Assembly: GCA_002917775.1 (NCBI GenBank)
Contig: KZ627154.1
Coordinates: 710,870-757,737, forward strand
Length of the DNA stretch: 46,868 nt
Source: Glaciozyma antarctica PI12
Taxonomy: Eukaryota > Basidiomycota > Microbotryomycetes > Kriegeriales > Camptobasidiaceae
Direction of reading: 5' to 3'
The notes under the pieces are model-generated. The model was not told the origin of the DNA. It did no database searches and was given only the letters and a program-made list of their open reading frames with translations. Below, in pieces: positions 20,165-32,757 of the stretch. Position 1 is the stretch's first letter. Every line of letters starts with the position of its first letter. The position numbers and the translations under genes were made by a program.

Positions 20165-23100
20165 ATGACTTCTCCGGCAGAGGGAGAGCCTTCACTAGAG
20201 GACTTGGAACTCGATCCCAGCAAACTCGCTGCGTCTGCCTCGGCCGAACGAGGAGACGTTTTTATCCTCACCTGGCTCAGCTCGTGCGAGAGAGCGGTTG
20301 AGAAGCTACCAGAGGTGAGCGGGCTCGGGTTCGTGGCAGGTTGGAGCTGGTGGAGGAAGAGTAGGACCCAGGTCGGCTGGGAAGGAGGAGCTGCTGTGCG
20401 GTGGAGTGGGCTCATGGCGTCCCACCTAAGGTCGCGTCCACGCAGCAGCAGCAGCACGAACGAGGAGCTTGCTCTGCTCAACGGCGTTGTAGTGGATCTG
20501 CCGAGCTTGTGTCGGAGCACGCTTGGAATGGACGGGAGACTGGCTGGCACGAGAGGCAGTGAGCGCGAGGGGATCCACCTCACGCCGTCGTCACTCGGCG
20601 CAGGTGCGACTGCAGTGGATCCCAGGGAGACGGGGGAGCTGCGCCAGAGCTCACGTAGACTGCGAGGGAAGCTCATGACTTGCAGGGAGAGCCGCTCAGC
20701 TTCCTGAGCTTCGCCTTGTTCAGCTCCCACTGGCAGCACCCACCGCCTCCGAGCAGCCCAGCTAACCCGCTCTCCTTCCACAGCAAGTTATCCTCGCCCA
20801 CCAGGCAAGCCTCACCGTCACCAACCTACCAACTCCTCACTCCTCCACCGCCCAACTCCGCCCTCCCCTCCGTCAAGCCAGGCCGTCCCGCACGCGCTCT
20901 GATCGCGCGCATCCTCATCCTCCTTCTCCAGCGCGGCGAGACCAAGGGACTCTTCGATGTGGGCACGTCGCTGTTAAAGGGGCTTGCGGGGAGTGATACG
21001 AAGGGCGCGGCGGAGAGGGAGAAGGAATGGAGGGTCGCTTGCGCGTGGTGTTTGGGCGAGGTGTGGAGCGTCTTCGGGACTCAGGTGCGTGCGGAGTGTT
21101 GTGGACAGTGCAGGAAGGAGCTGACGACGAAACGCAGGTCATGAGCTTGTTCGTCGAGGTCGTGATGACTACCACCAAGGTCTATCGTACGACGTCTCTC
21201 GTGAGTCGCTCCTCTCCCAGGTCGCAGGCTGACATCACTAACGACAACTGCGACAGCCCGTCATCCTCCGCTGCTCTGCACTCCTCGCTCTTCGGAAAGC
21301 CATCCTCGCAGGTGGCAGGTCCATGTCGGACCAAACGATCAAGGACACGCTCAAGGCCCTTCGAGCTGGACTGAACGACAAGGCCGGCGCGATCGCTCGT
21401 GAATGCGCAGAGGTGCGCTCTTCCTGCCTCACTCTCCGACTGAGCTAACCCAGTAACTGCGCGCAGTGCATCCTCGCCCTCTCTTCGACTACGGACGCCT
21501 TCGTCACCCTCTCCGATATCGACGCCATCCTCACCCCCTCCTTCCGCACTCTCGAAACTGCCGACCACGTCACCCGTCGATCCCTCTCCCGCCTTATCGC
21601 TGGTCTCCTCTCCTCGACTCAAGTCGAAGGCAGCGCCGTCCAAGCCCCTCCGCCAAAGAAGAAGAAGGCCAAGGAAGGCGAAAACGAGGACGACGATCCG
21701 TACCCTTCCACTGGCGCACCTGGGACAAACGAAGCGGCGAACAAGACTCTCCTCTCGCCGATCGGGATGCTCGCTCAGCTCTCGGCGCCGTACAACAAGC
21801 AATCGGCTTCGCGGAGACTCAGGAACGCCATTATCGACGTCTACGCCGAGCTCTTCACGTCGCTAGGAGCGGGGTGGATCGAGCATTACTACGCCGAGAT
21901 CGCAAAGCACCTCATTGACGATATCGGGTGCGGTGCAGCGGCGGGATTGGGGTGGACAGGCTGGAACGCGCGCGCGGCGGAGAGGACCGAGCCGGCGAAA
22001 GCGAGGTTCGACGCGCTCAGCGCGAGGAAGGCGGTCGCGATCCTCTTGCGCGATATCATCAGCGGGAGGCTTCTCAGCGAGCCGGGGCAGATCATGGCGG
22101 CGAGAGAGCTAGGGTCGCTCTACCTCAAGAAGTGGCCGTCGTTACTGCCGAGTCAGCCGCCGCCGAGCAAGCAGGCGCTTCTTATCGCGCTCGACGAGAC
22201 GAGTGCGCTACTCCGTCGACTCGGGTGCGCTCCTCCGGCGGTCCAGGACATCCTTTTCGACCCCCTCGCTCGACTCGTCGCCCATCCCTCGCACAGCGTC
22301 CAGATTAGTGCAGCGTGGGCTCTTCGGACCTTCTGCAACGCCGCACCTACCCGCCTCTCCTCGACCATCGTCCAACTCGTCGACCTCCTCAACAAGGACC
22401 TCGCCCTCATCTCCACCACCGGACCGGCCCCCTCCGCCGACGTCCACCGCCGCACAATCGGTCACGCGCACTCCCTCGCAGCCCTCATCAACCTCATCCC
22501 TCACCAACCTCTCTACGTCTCGTTCGACCTCAAGTGCAAGTGCATGTCGCTCGCGATACAGCTCCTCAAGCAGTCGGGGAACCACGAGCTCCACATCTCC
22601 GGCATCGAGATTCAAGTCGCCTGGATCCTCGTCGCGGCTCTCATGTCCCTCGGCCCCAACTTCGTCCGTCTCCACCTCCCCCAACTCCTCATCCTCTGGC
22701 GAAACGCCCTGCCGAAACCGACGAGCAAGGACGCGGTCGCGGCGCAGGTTCGGGGCGATAACGAGTGGGCGTTCCTCCTCCACATCCGCGAGTGCACGCT
22801 CGGAGCCATCTTGAGCTTCTTGCGGCATAACGGAGGAGCGGCGGGAGGGAAGAGCGGAGGATCGGGAGTCGGTCTCGTCAACGAGGACGTCGGGCGACGT
22901 CTCATCCTCCTCCTCTCGAACGGACTCGCCTTCGCCACCTCCTTCGCCACCTCGCACGCCGTCGTCCTCGCAGAGCAGAGCCCCTCGACTTCCGCCCAAC
23001 TACAACTCCTCGATCGCGACCTCATGCTCCGGCGTCGCCTCCTCCAGTGCTTCGTCGCGCTAGGCCAGAACCCCGCCACCCAGCCTTTCCAGATCAACCT

Positions 23101-26100
23101 CCTCTCCCAAGTCGTTACCCTCTTCTCCGACCCCGAAAAGTACGTCGGCGAGTCGGTCCTCCAGGCGGCCATTTCGGCGAGCAGCGGGTCGTTCACGGCG
23201 GTGTGGGATGAGGTGGACGGGTACGGGTTCGGAGTGACGAGCTTGATGAAGGAGGGAGAGACGGAGGTGGCGGGAGGAGAGGAGGGAGCGAACAAGAAGG
23301 CGGCGAGGCTCAATCGGGATCTCGCAGAGGCCAAGATTGACGACCAGCTTCGCATCTCCGTCCTCGGCGCGGCGGAGCACGACCACCTCGTTCTCTCCTC
23401 CCTCCAATCCGACGTCGTCGGTATCGACGAACTTCCCTCTCCTCCCCCGCCGGCCGCCGGCCTCGTCGACGCCTCGATCGAGCTCTTCGCCATCTACTTC
23501 CCTCTCCAGGAGCTGGGAAACCAAGCCGCTCTCCTCCAGCAGATCGCCAACAACATTCGCTCGATGAGGATGGAGAAGAATCCCGGTCGAAGGATGGCAG
23601 TCCTCGCCAACTCGATCACGGCCGTCCTCGGAGCGCTGCGCCAGGCAACGCGAGCTTCGCATCGCAGGAACGTCGAGCCGCAGGTCGGGACGCTCATGCG
23701 GGAGATCATCAAGGAGGATCTCCTCCATTCGGACGCGCGCCTACGACAGGCAGGAGCCGAGTCACTCGGACGGCTCTCGAGCCTTGGAGGAACGTCGTTC
23801 ATGGCGGCGCAGATCCAGTTTTGCGTCACCCAGGTCGTCAGCAACACTGATCCCGACAACCGCGCAGGGTGCGCGCTCGCTTTCGGTGAGATCTACAGCC
23901 ATGTTGGAGGTCTCGCTGCCGGCCCCGTCCTCAAGACGATCGTCGACGTCCTCCTCTCCCTCAGCGCCGACCCCCATCCTCTCGTCCACTTCTACGCCCT
24001 CCAAGCCCTCTCTCAGGTCATCGACTCGGCCTCCCTCTCCTACGCCCCCTTCACCAACTCGACCCTCGGCATGCTCTGCAAGCTCTATATGCAGGACACG
24101 CACGAGCCGGAAGGAGGATCGCCAGGCAGCGTCAACCTTCGAGGAGACCTCCCGGCGTACCAGGCGACGTGCCGAGTCACCGACGCGCTCATCGGCGTCC
24201 TCGGGCCAGAGTTGCAGGAGTCGGAGCGCGTGCGCGAGCTCGTCCTCATCCTTTTGGGCGAGTTCATGCGCGAAGCGGACGAGGCGATCACGGTCGAGGC
24301 GATCAAGGCGACGCAGCACTTCCTCATGTTCGCGCCCAAGACCATCGACCTCCCCAAACTCGTCGCCACGCTGCGATCGCAGCTGTCGTCGACCCGACAA
24401 CCCCTCAAGGTCGCCGCCGTCAACAGCGTCTACCAGCTCGTCCAGCGCGACGCGGCGCTCATGTCGAAGATTGGCGGCGACGGCCTCGTTCAAGAGCTTT
24501 TCGCCTTCCTCGACGACGATCCGAGTATTGAAGGCGTTCGCGACGCGATCACGTCTTGGCTTCGACAAACGGCCGACGCCCACCCGTCGGGATGGATCGA
24601 CCTCTGCCAGCGAATCATGTCGCGGTCGGCGGGATCGAACCAGCCTGCCGAGGGAGCGGTGGCGGTGAGTTCATTCGTCGACGAGGAGTCGCAGGGACTT
24701 GGGTTGGAGACGGAGGGAGGAGCGAGGCCTGGAGCGGCGACGGCGAGGACGAGCTCGCGCTGGAGGACGCAGCTCTTTGCGCTCCAGTGCCTGCACGAGG
24801 TCTTCCTGACCGTCGCGAAGAGCGGAAGGATGGAGCACTTTGATATCGCGCGAGCGAGAGCGGTTCGCGCGAATCGAAGAGGCCTCCTCGTTACTCGCGT
24901 CGCGGATCTCATCAAGATGGCGTTTACGGCTTCGACGGCGCAGGTCATGGAGATTCGGCTTGAGGGACTCGTCGTCTTGCGCGATGTTATCGAGGTTCGT
25001 TTAGTCGCTGTCTTCAAAGTGTTGCCGCTTTTGTTGACCCACCTTCGCACGCAGAACTTCAGCCAGTCGCAAGATCTCGACTTCGAAGAAGCTCTTCTCC
25101 TCGACCAGTACCAAGCCCCGATCGCCGCCGCCCTCACTCCCGCCTTCGCTGCCGACTCGTACCCCGAGGTCCTCGCGTCGGCCGTTCAAGTTTGCGCCGT
25201 CTTCGTCGGGTCGGGAGTCGTCAAGGAGATTGAGAAGATGGGGCGTATCCTCAAGCTGTTGACGACCGCCTTGGAGAGTTGCCGAGGTACGTTTTGGTCT
25301 CGTGCACCTGGGAACTCACGCTGATCCCATCTCGCAGAGTCTGACATGTCTTCCCTCGGCGACGTCAAGGATCTCAGCTCCACTGCCGCCGTCATGCTCA
25401 AGACGTCCATCTTTGCCGCCTGGGCTCAGTTCCAGACGGCGAGCGTGCGCCAGCCCTACCTCGTCAACGTTATTCGCCCTCACCTCCCCCTCCTTTGCCC
25501 GTTCTGGGTCGCCTCCCTCCGCGAGTACGCTCGAGTTCGAACGGATCCCGACGCCGCGTCTTCCGACTCTGGAGCTGGTGGAGCAGCGTTCGATTCGGTC
25601 TACTCGGGTCTCTCTCGCGAGACGGCTCTCCCCGTGCGGGCTCTCTCTCACTCCGCTTTCTTGAACTCGCTAACATTTCTGACGACGCAGTTCTACAAAC
25701 GCTCGTGGCCTCAAATGTTGCACGCCGTCGCCAAAATCGTCAAATCGAACAACATCCACATCCTTCGCGCCATCGACGGCATCGACACTCAGATCGACGA
25801 GCAAGCCCCACTTGTCTCCTCGACTCGCGAGCAACCCGCCCTCTTCTTCTGGGTCCTCTTCGGCCTCTCCTTCGAAGCGCTCTGTGCTGCTCCTCCGCCG
25901 TCGGGAGGGACGTCAGCGGAGGCGGTGCAGGCGATTGCGCTCGAGGCGGTCGTCGGGCTTATTAGGCCCGAGGTGTCGGGAACGGCGCTGTTGGAGAAGA
26001 GCCTTTTCGAGGAGCTGTGCAACCTCTGCTACAGGCTCGCGATTACGGAGGGACCGGCGATCAAGGAGCATGTGATGCAGATCGTGCTCCAGCTCGGGAG

Positions 26101-27525
26101 GAACTTTGCGAAGGACTTGCTTAGGAAGGAGGCGGGGGCGAGGTGAGTCGGGTCGAGAGCTTCGTAGGTGAGCAGAGCTGACTGAGTACGGTGCAGTACG
26201 AACGGAGCGAGTGGATCGACGCTACCGAGCGACGGCAAGATGATGCAGTGCCTTCGAGTGGCGACTTGTGTTCTACACGAATCGGTTCCTTCGTCCTCGA
26301 ACCCCGCCAGTCGACGTACGTACTTCTTCCTCTGCCGCGTGGTGTCGCTGACCCTCTCTCGCAGCCCACGCCACCACCGTCGCCGCCCACATTGCTCTCG
26401 TCAAGTCGGCTTTCTCGGCCTTCGCAGATCTAGCCGACCTCTACCCTTCTTCGATGCGCGAAGAGCTCTACGCGATTGCGTTCCACTTCTACTCACGTGC
26501 GTCTTCATTCGTGTCCCCTCCACGCCGGTGCTGATCTGCTCCCCCGTAGAACTCCTCAAGGACGAATCGAGCGAAGTCGATCTCGTCGGCCCAACACTAC
26601 CCGTCCTCAAGGCGCTGTGCGATCGTGGATTCCGTCTTCAGAACGGCGAGCTCGAAGTCCTTCCAAAGATCGTCAACGGGATGCTCTCGGCCTGCCTCCA
26701 GAACATTGAGGATGTTCGGTTCGTCGACTCCCTCTTTGAATGCCCAACCATCGCTGATCGCAGCTTCAACAGCGGTCGGAGAGGAGCTCCCGTCGCGCTC
26801 AAAACGAAGAACAATCTCCTCGCTAGCGTTCTGCTTCTTACGTCGTTGCCGCCAAGCGTCAAGGTCGGCCAAGCCGTCGTCGAGCACTCGTGCTTCCTCA
26901 TCACCCAGATCGCTCTCGCAGGCGATGGAGAGGTGCGTCGTTCTCTTATCCCTTCTTTTTCTCGCCTAACGCTCGCGATCTCGCAGACCTCCACCACCGC
27001 TCTCCACTGCCTCACATCCCTCCTCGTCGCCGCCGCTCGAGGCTCAGGCGTCGTTCAATTCTGCGTCGGCCAACTTCTGCCGGGAATGATCGAGTACATC
27101 GCTCGAGCAGCCGAGTCGGACTATCTCGCTGGAGACACGAAGCTCGCGTCGCTTGCGGAGGTGCTCAAGGCGTTCGTGAGCGTGCTAGGGAGCGTTGGCG
27201 TCGAGCATCGTTCGTCCTCGTCCTCTCTTTTCTGATTAATGTGCCAACACTCAACATCGCAGGCACTCAAGCACTATCTATCCTCCTCCCCGTCCTCATC
27301 TTTCTCCTCTCTCCCTCCGCATCCCCTGTCCCTCCCTCCCACACCCTCGCCATCTCGCACCTCCTTGCGCTCGCAGGATCCCATTCCGCGAATTTCAGGG
27401 AGGCGACCGCAGCGCTGGGAGAGGAGCAAAGGAAGGTCCTGGAGACTAGTATTCGAGCGTCGGTCGGAGGAGGGAGGAAGGAGGAGAGGAAGGAGGCGCC
27501 CAAGATTAGTTTGAAGATGTTTTAG
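20165..27525 (+). CDS. LAA1: Laa1/HEATR5-family giant HEAT-repeat protein (AP-1 accessory factor)
   Basis: Thirteen exons: 20165-20314, a second exon ending 21084, 21138-21200, 21257-21412, 21467-25286, 25338-25633, 25691-26142, 26197-26315, 26365-26496, 26550-26718, 26764-26932, 26987-27209, 27263-27525; about 2,100 codons. The N-terminus (RGDVFILTWLSSCERAVEKLPE), GRPARALIARILILLLQRG, FVRLHLPQLLILWRN, DASIELFAIYFP, AGAESLGRLSSLGG, CALAFGEIYSHVGG and the end APKISLKMF follow the Laa1/HEATR5 pattern of helical repeats throughout. Family members bind the AP-1 clathrin adaptor and act in traffic between trans-Golgi and endosomes. The start of exon 2 is ambiguous: the acceptor with the best signal (20783) leaves a one-base frame error, while a weaker one (20685) keeps the frame but inserts about 33 atypical residues. 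Exon 5 alone is 3.8 kb, unusual for this intron-rich region. Confidence 0.92.
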
Positions 27526-27973
27526 GAGTCGTTCGTTGGTTCGGTTGCATTGAATTTTAAGGAGTATAGCAGGAGTTGTTCGTCGTCGTCGTCGTCGTCT
27601 TCTTCTTCGTCGTCGTCGTTTCGCAAGGAGAGACTGTAAACGACGCCGAAACGACCTAGTCCGCTGGCGCCGCGGTCGCAACTCCTTCTCCTCCTGCCCT
27701 TCTCCACCCGCTCCAGCTCACCCCTCGCCACTGGACACGACTTGGAGCAAGCACCACCAGCAGGAGACCTCGCGTTAAGGCAGTCAAGCCTCGCCATCGC
27801 CGCCTGCCCGCACCACCACGTTCGGCCTTCGCTTCTCGACAACGGTGTACATCGCTGGTCCACTGGTCATCAGCGCACGAAAGTTCACTCGGCTATCGTA
27901 GTAGGAGGAGCGCAAGCCGAAGCAGTCACGTCGCCGCCCGCCTCAGCTCACTCGAGCACCCCACATACTCAGC
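27526..27973. other. Spacer between LAA1 and the RING ligase gene
   Basis: Contains a GTC/CTT-type trinucleotide repeat just after LAA1 and the leader of the next gene. No coding exon recognised. Confidence 0.45.
27581..27619. repeat. Trinucleotide microsatellite
   Basis: CGT/GTC units interrupted by CTT/TTC units, in the presumed 3' untranslated region of LAA1, 55 nt after its stop codon. Confidence 0.8.
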
Positions 27974-30513
27974 ATGAGCTCCGCCGTCCTCCCTCTTCCT
28001 CAGCTCAACTCGACCTCCTTCCTCACCACCTTCTCCCAGACCGCCAGTCGAGCCGCCTCTATCGCCTACAAGCCCTTCGACCTCGTCTCGGACCTCGTGG
28101 CGCGGGGGCTGTTCCGCGTACTCGATGTCGCCATCCCCGAGGGCGGGGAGGTGGTGTTGAACGCGGCGGGAGGGACTGGGCCACTGGAGACTGGGATGGC
28201 AGCGGCGGCTGCATTAGGAGCGGGAGCAGCCAGGGAGAGCGCGAGAGCTGGAGAGGTAGCTTCTCTCAGTGCTCTCCCTGGTCCTTGGACGTTCGCGACC
28301 AGCTCCTTCGCTCTGTCGCTCCTGGCGATGGCAGTACTCGTCAATCGAATCCACCACCTCGTCCCACCGCGCCGGCCAACTTCGCTTCACCTCTCCCCGC
28401 TCCTCCGGCTCTCGATTCGCCTTCCCTCCCTCCTCCTACTCCTTCGAGCCATCTTCCTCCTCACAGCCGTCCTCGGGACGCAGCATGGCTATACGCTCGG
28501 AAGGATGACTGGACTAGGGATCGGAGCTGTCAAGTTGGTCGGCTGGGGAACGGCGTGGGCGGGGAAGAGCACGCTCGTCGGCCTGCTCGACAACTGGCAA
28601 CTCGTCGACGGCAAGATCATGTGGGAGGTTTTTGTCGGAACCGCCGCTGCTGTCGTCACCGAGACGTTCGTACGAGCACTGGACGACGATATCGGTAGCC
28701 AGACCCATTTCGTGAGTTCGATCCTCGCTCACGAGCTTCGCAAGCTGACCTCCCTCTCCTCGCAGAACCTCCTTTCCTTCTCATTCCTCCTCCACGTCCA
28801 CTCGACTCCATCCCCAACCCGACTCGCCACCACCCCGACCCAGCTCTACATTCACCTCCTCACCGTCCTCTCGGAGCTCTTCGCTCTCCACCTCTCCTAT
28901 GCCTTCACCCCTCCCCTCCCCTCCCTCCGCTTCCTCATCACCGCCATCTTCAGCTTCATCGGCCAGGCTTTTGTGGTACGGGGTATCGCTATGGCGTGGG
29001 GCAAGATTGATCTTGTGGATGCCGAGGGACCTTGGGCGGGGACGGTGTGGCTCAGTCGCGCGCCGGAGATGGCCTTTGAGGCGTTGGCGGTGTTGACTAT
29101 TTCTTTGCGACTGTTGGCGGCGGTATTGAGGAGCGAGGAGGTACGTTGTTTGAGCCCGCAACGAGGGAGGGAGGGGGCTGACGAGGAATGCAGATCTCGA
29201 GCGAAGCTGTCTTCGGTCACCCTGCGCACTTCCCTCGCCTCGACCAGGATTTCGCAGTCGAGATGATCAAGTACGTTATTCTCCATCACCTCCTCGCTCC
29301 TCGCTCACCCCGTATCGCAGGTACGGTGCCGCCTGCCTCGAATCCACCCGACTCGCCGGCCTCGCCAACGAAGTCGACCCCATCTCCGCCGGCCCTCTCG
29401 CCTTCTCCTCTGGAGCGCAAGTTTCTTTCGTGGAGCTTTCGCGAGGAGCGACCTCGGGCGAGGTGGGCTCTAGGAAGGCGGTTGGTGAGGAGGGGAAGAG
29501 GGGGAGGAAGGGAGAGGGACTGGGGAACGAGGTGGGGGTGGTCGAGGCGGTTGCGAGGGAGGAGCAGGGGGAGAGAGACACGAGGAGGGAGGATAAGCTT
29601 TGGGAGATGATCAAGTACGCTGTTTCGCTGAGCTTTGAGACGAGATGGAGATGCTGACGCACGCGGCAGGTACTTCAGGCTCGTCGGACGAATCATGTTC
29701 TTCATCGCTTGGATGGGGTATATCCGCGTGAGAGATTGGGCGTGGAGGACGGCGAGAAAGGCGGGATTCGGAGGAGACGAGGCGGCGTTGGGCGAGCAAT
29801 GGCGCGCCACGGGGCCGGAGGCGGACGACGAAGCGGACGAGGACTGGTCGCCGTCTACAAGGGATTCGCGCGCAGGAACGCCGGGAAGCCAGTCGAGCGA
29901 TGGTAGCGCGAGCTCGAGTGGCGAGGATGACAGCGAGGCCGAGGACGAGGACGACCTCAACCCCTCAACGCTCTACTCCGACCTCTCCTCCCCCGCCCGC
30001 CGTCGCACCTTCTCTCCTGAACCCTCCACCTCCAACGCCCTCGCACCTTTCGACCCTGCCGACTCTTACGGCCCCGTCCTCCTCGCGCACCACTTATCCT
30101 CTGGCTCGCCGCTCACTCGAAAGAGGTACCAGGCTCTCGCTTCGCCGGGATCTCAGGCGTTCTCGAGTGCTGTGATGGATAGGCGTGAGGAGGTGTCACG
30201 GAAGGGTTGGGACGGGGAGAAGGACGACGGGAGGCAGAGGTGCTGCGTCGTGTGCCAGGTCGAGGAGAGGAGTATCATTTGCTGGCCCTGTCGTACGTCC
30301 TTTCTCGTCGCGTGGTGAGGAGGGAGCTGACGAGTGCGAGCAGGGTGTTTGGCGATGTGCGAGGAGTGTAGGGAGCATCTGGCCGAGAGGACGCCGGCTG
30401 CTCAGCATCTCTGCCCGACGTGCAGGACGCCAATCAAGGGTTTCTCAAGGATCGTAAGTCGCTTCCACGTGATTCCTGCGCAGCTACTGAGTCTCTCGCA
30501 GTTCATTCCCTGA
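27974..30513 (+). CDS. Polytopic membrane RING protein, Asi1/Asi3-like E3 ubiquitin ligase
   Basis: Seven exons (27974-28711, 28766-29140, 29194-29270, 29321-29614, 29670-30292, 30344-30453, 30502-30513) give 742 codons. Several hydrophobic helices fill residues about 110-370 (for example SLLAMAVLV, LPSLLLLLRAIFLL, FLITAIFSFIGQAF, ALAVLTISLRLLAAVL), with one more near GRIMFFIAWMGYI. A long acidic/Ser-rich linker follows, then a C-terminal RING: CVVCQVEER, CWPCRCLAMCEECR, CPTCRTPIKGFSRI, stop after FIP. PCRCLA in place of the usual PCGH and a RING at the very C-terminus are features of the yeast Asi proteins, which act in protein quality control at the inner nuclear membrane. Assignment to Asi rather than to another membrane RING family is inference; MULAN-type ligases are the main alternative. 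The last exon encodes only three residues. Confidence 0.8.
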
Positions 30514-30811
30514 GTCGGGGAGCGTGCTGGAGTAGTATGTGTATAGGATCGCAATTCGTTCAGTCGTTGTTCGTTCGTGGCTGGATTCTCGCACGCTGTC
30601 TGCTCGACGCTGAGGTCGGGAAGAAAGGAGTCAATACGACCCTGGCTCCGCTCGTTAGCGAGATTTCGACGTTTCGCAACGTCAAAACGCTCGCGCCAGA
30701 ATCTCTCCTAACCTTCATCGCAGCAACATCACAACGACAGCCAGCCTTCCTTTCATAACAGTTCATGCAATGTCCAAGCGCAATCCCTTCTCGCGTCCAT
30801 GCTCCTTTTCC

Positions 30812-32403
30812 TCAAACTACCAACGCCGCGACCCCCAGCAGCCCCATCGTCCCCATCAAGACGACTCCGATGCTCGCTCCTCCTGCAGCGCTAGCTTCTT
30901 GAGGGACGGTGGGAGCCAGGACCTGGGTCCGGAGCTGCCGTCTCCATTGAGGTCGACGTCTGGGTCGCCGCCGCTGACGATGCCGAAGCCGCTCTGCGAG
31001 CAAAGGGCCAACTTAGGAAATTCCTCCGTATTCCAGAGAGGGAAGCACGTACGCAGAGGAAGCAGCAGCGGGGTCTGAGGCAGTGTTGGCGAGGACGTTG
31101 TCGATGAGATGGACCGACCCCATTCCTGCGAAGGTCGTCAGCGGTGCGCGAAACGAAAGTGGGGAAGGACGCACTTGACGATAATGTCGGAGCGAACGAC
31201 TCGGGCAGTGATATCGGCAGATTGAACAAAGATACCTGTGCGTGAGAGAATCAGCGAGGTCCCACCGAGAGAGCGAGATGAGAAAAACGAACCGGTCGAG
31301 TTGGTGATAAACGTGAGAGGCTGTCCCGACGCCGTCGTCGCCTCCGTGTCTCCAGTAATATCAGAGCTGTAGACCTGTCACCGAGAACTGCGTTAGCACT
31401 TCTCCCTCGCTCACCGAACGAGAAGAAACGTACCACCGTCCCATTGACCACATGATTCGCCAGCACCGTACTGATCTGATCCTGGTTAAGCTCGCTGATC
31501 GCGCTCGCAGCGTTCTCAAATGCCGAGTTGAGAGGCGCGAACACCGTCACTCCAGTCGTGTTGTCGAGGGCCTGGACGATCTCCAGCGCGTTCTGGGTAA
31601 GAGCGTCGACGAGGGCGGTGAGACCAGCAGCGCTCGCAGTCTCAGAGACGGTAGTGTGCATCCTGCGAAGCTCGGCGTCAGCTTCTTCGTCGATTCGAGA
31701 GCGAGGGAGGGATCGTACGTGAGGAGCGAAGGAATCGTGTAGATGAGGAGGTTCTCAAACTCCGCGTTCTCCGCCGTCGTAACGTTCTGGAGCGCCTGGA
31801 CGATAGTGACTTGGCCCTCGGTCGCCGCGAGTACTGCGACCTGAGGCTTCCCTCCCGCTGAGATCGTTCGCAGTCAGCTTCCCCTCCATCCATCGCCAGG
31901 AGAACGACTCACGCAAGTTGACCAAAGCCGGATCGTCCAGCGACGACTCCGCGACAGTGAGGCTCTCCGTGCTGAGGTCCTCGACGCGATAGGTCCCGTT
32001 GTAGACGTGGTACTTGACGATATTGAGCAAAAGCGACTGGTCGTTGAGAACTGTTTCGTTGACCTCTGCGAAAGCCTGTTTCCACCGCGTTAGCTCGTGT
32101 GAGGAGTTGGTCGGAGGCACCTTCGCGTACCTCGTCTGTAGGAGCAAAGACGGTGATGTTTCCTGCCATGAGGAGGGGAAGGATCGATCCGACGTTCTGG
32201 GTGGCGACGCCGAGGAGCGAAGTGAGCCTGCAGCATCAGAGTGGTCAGTGAGGTCTCGATGAGGTCGATTACCAGCGAGGAACGTACCCGGCGTCTTGGA
32301 GCGTTTGGAGAAGTCCAGCGGCGTATTCCGCCGGATCCATCTCAGTCTGCGCGAGCGCGCAGCTTGCGAGAGCCGCGGTGGCAGCGATAGTCGAGAGCTT
32401 CAT
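30812..32403 (-). CDS. Secreted fasciclin (FAS1) domain protein with hydrophobic C-terminus; two frame breaks
   Basis: Minus strand, nine exons: 32288-32403, 32131-32227, 31913-32075, 31719-31857, 31434-31662, 31293-31374, 31175-31235, 31053-31125, 30812-30993. The N-terminus MKLSTIAATAALASCALAQ is a signal peptide. Two FAS1 repeats follow (NITVFAPTDEAF, NIVKYHV; GVTVFAPLNSAFEN, LANHVVNGTVV), with several N-glycosylation sites, then an Ala/Ser/Thr-rich linker and a hydrophobic end (GVVLMGTMGLLGVAALVV) like a GPI-attachment signal. The conserved NGVVHLID is broken by one extra G at about 31111-31118, and the linker needs a second single-base correction at about 30922-30932. With both, the length is 379 codons and all phases fit. 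Cell-surface adhesion or wall association is the usual role of such proteins. Confidence 0.85.
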
Positions 32404-32670
32404 ACTTGCAAAGCTGGGGGTGATGTGGTGGGAGCCAAGAGAGAGAGGGAGGTCGGAGCCCTGTTTTGGCCCCAGGACTCGGAACGCTTCTCGCCTGGGC
32501 TTTTTGAGATCGCGGAGGGAGGGCGACCGGTCGAAAGCTTACGGAAGGAAGCTCAGCTTGGAAAGAGAAGCAGGGAGGAGAATGACCAGTGGCGAGCGAG
32601 CGGAGAGGCGACGTGGCGGTGCTGCGTGCGAAGCTCCGGAGTGTGCCCTCCTGCGTACTTCGAGAACTGG

Positions 32671-32757
32671 CGGGGAAGCGACAGAAAGGGAGCAGGACCT
32701 CAGCAGGATGAGCGCAGGGAGGAGAGAGCAGCCGGCCGAAGAACGGGCACGCNNNAG
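32671..32757 (+). repeat. Inverted copy of the right end of the window, at the left edge of the N run
   Basis: 32671-32752 is the reverse complement of 46787-46868 with no mismatch except an N. The isolated AG at 32756-32757 inside the Ns also fits the other copy. The match runs off the window end and into the gap, so both true ends are unknown. Confidence 0.9.

Noticed and set aside
19996-20781. A 261-codon minus-strand frame across the LAA1 start
   Set aside because: Overlaps the conserved LAA1 first exon on the other strand and shows no domain.
22208-22999. Long minus-strand frames opposite LAA1
   Set aside because: Acidic/Arg-rich antisense shadows of a strongly GC3-biased exon. The plus frame matches a known family throughout.
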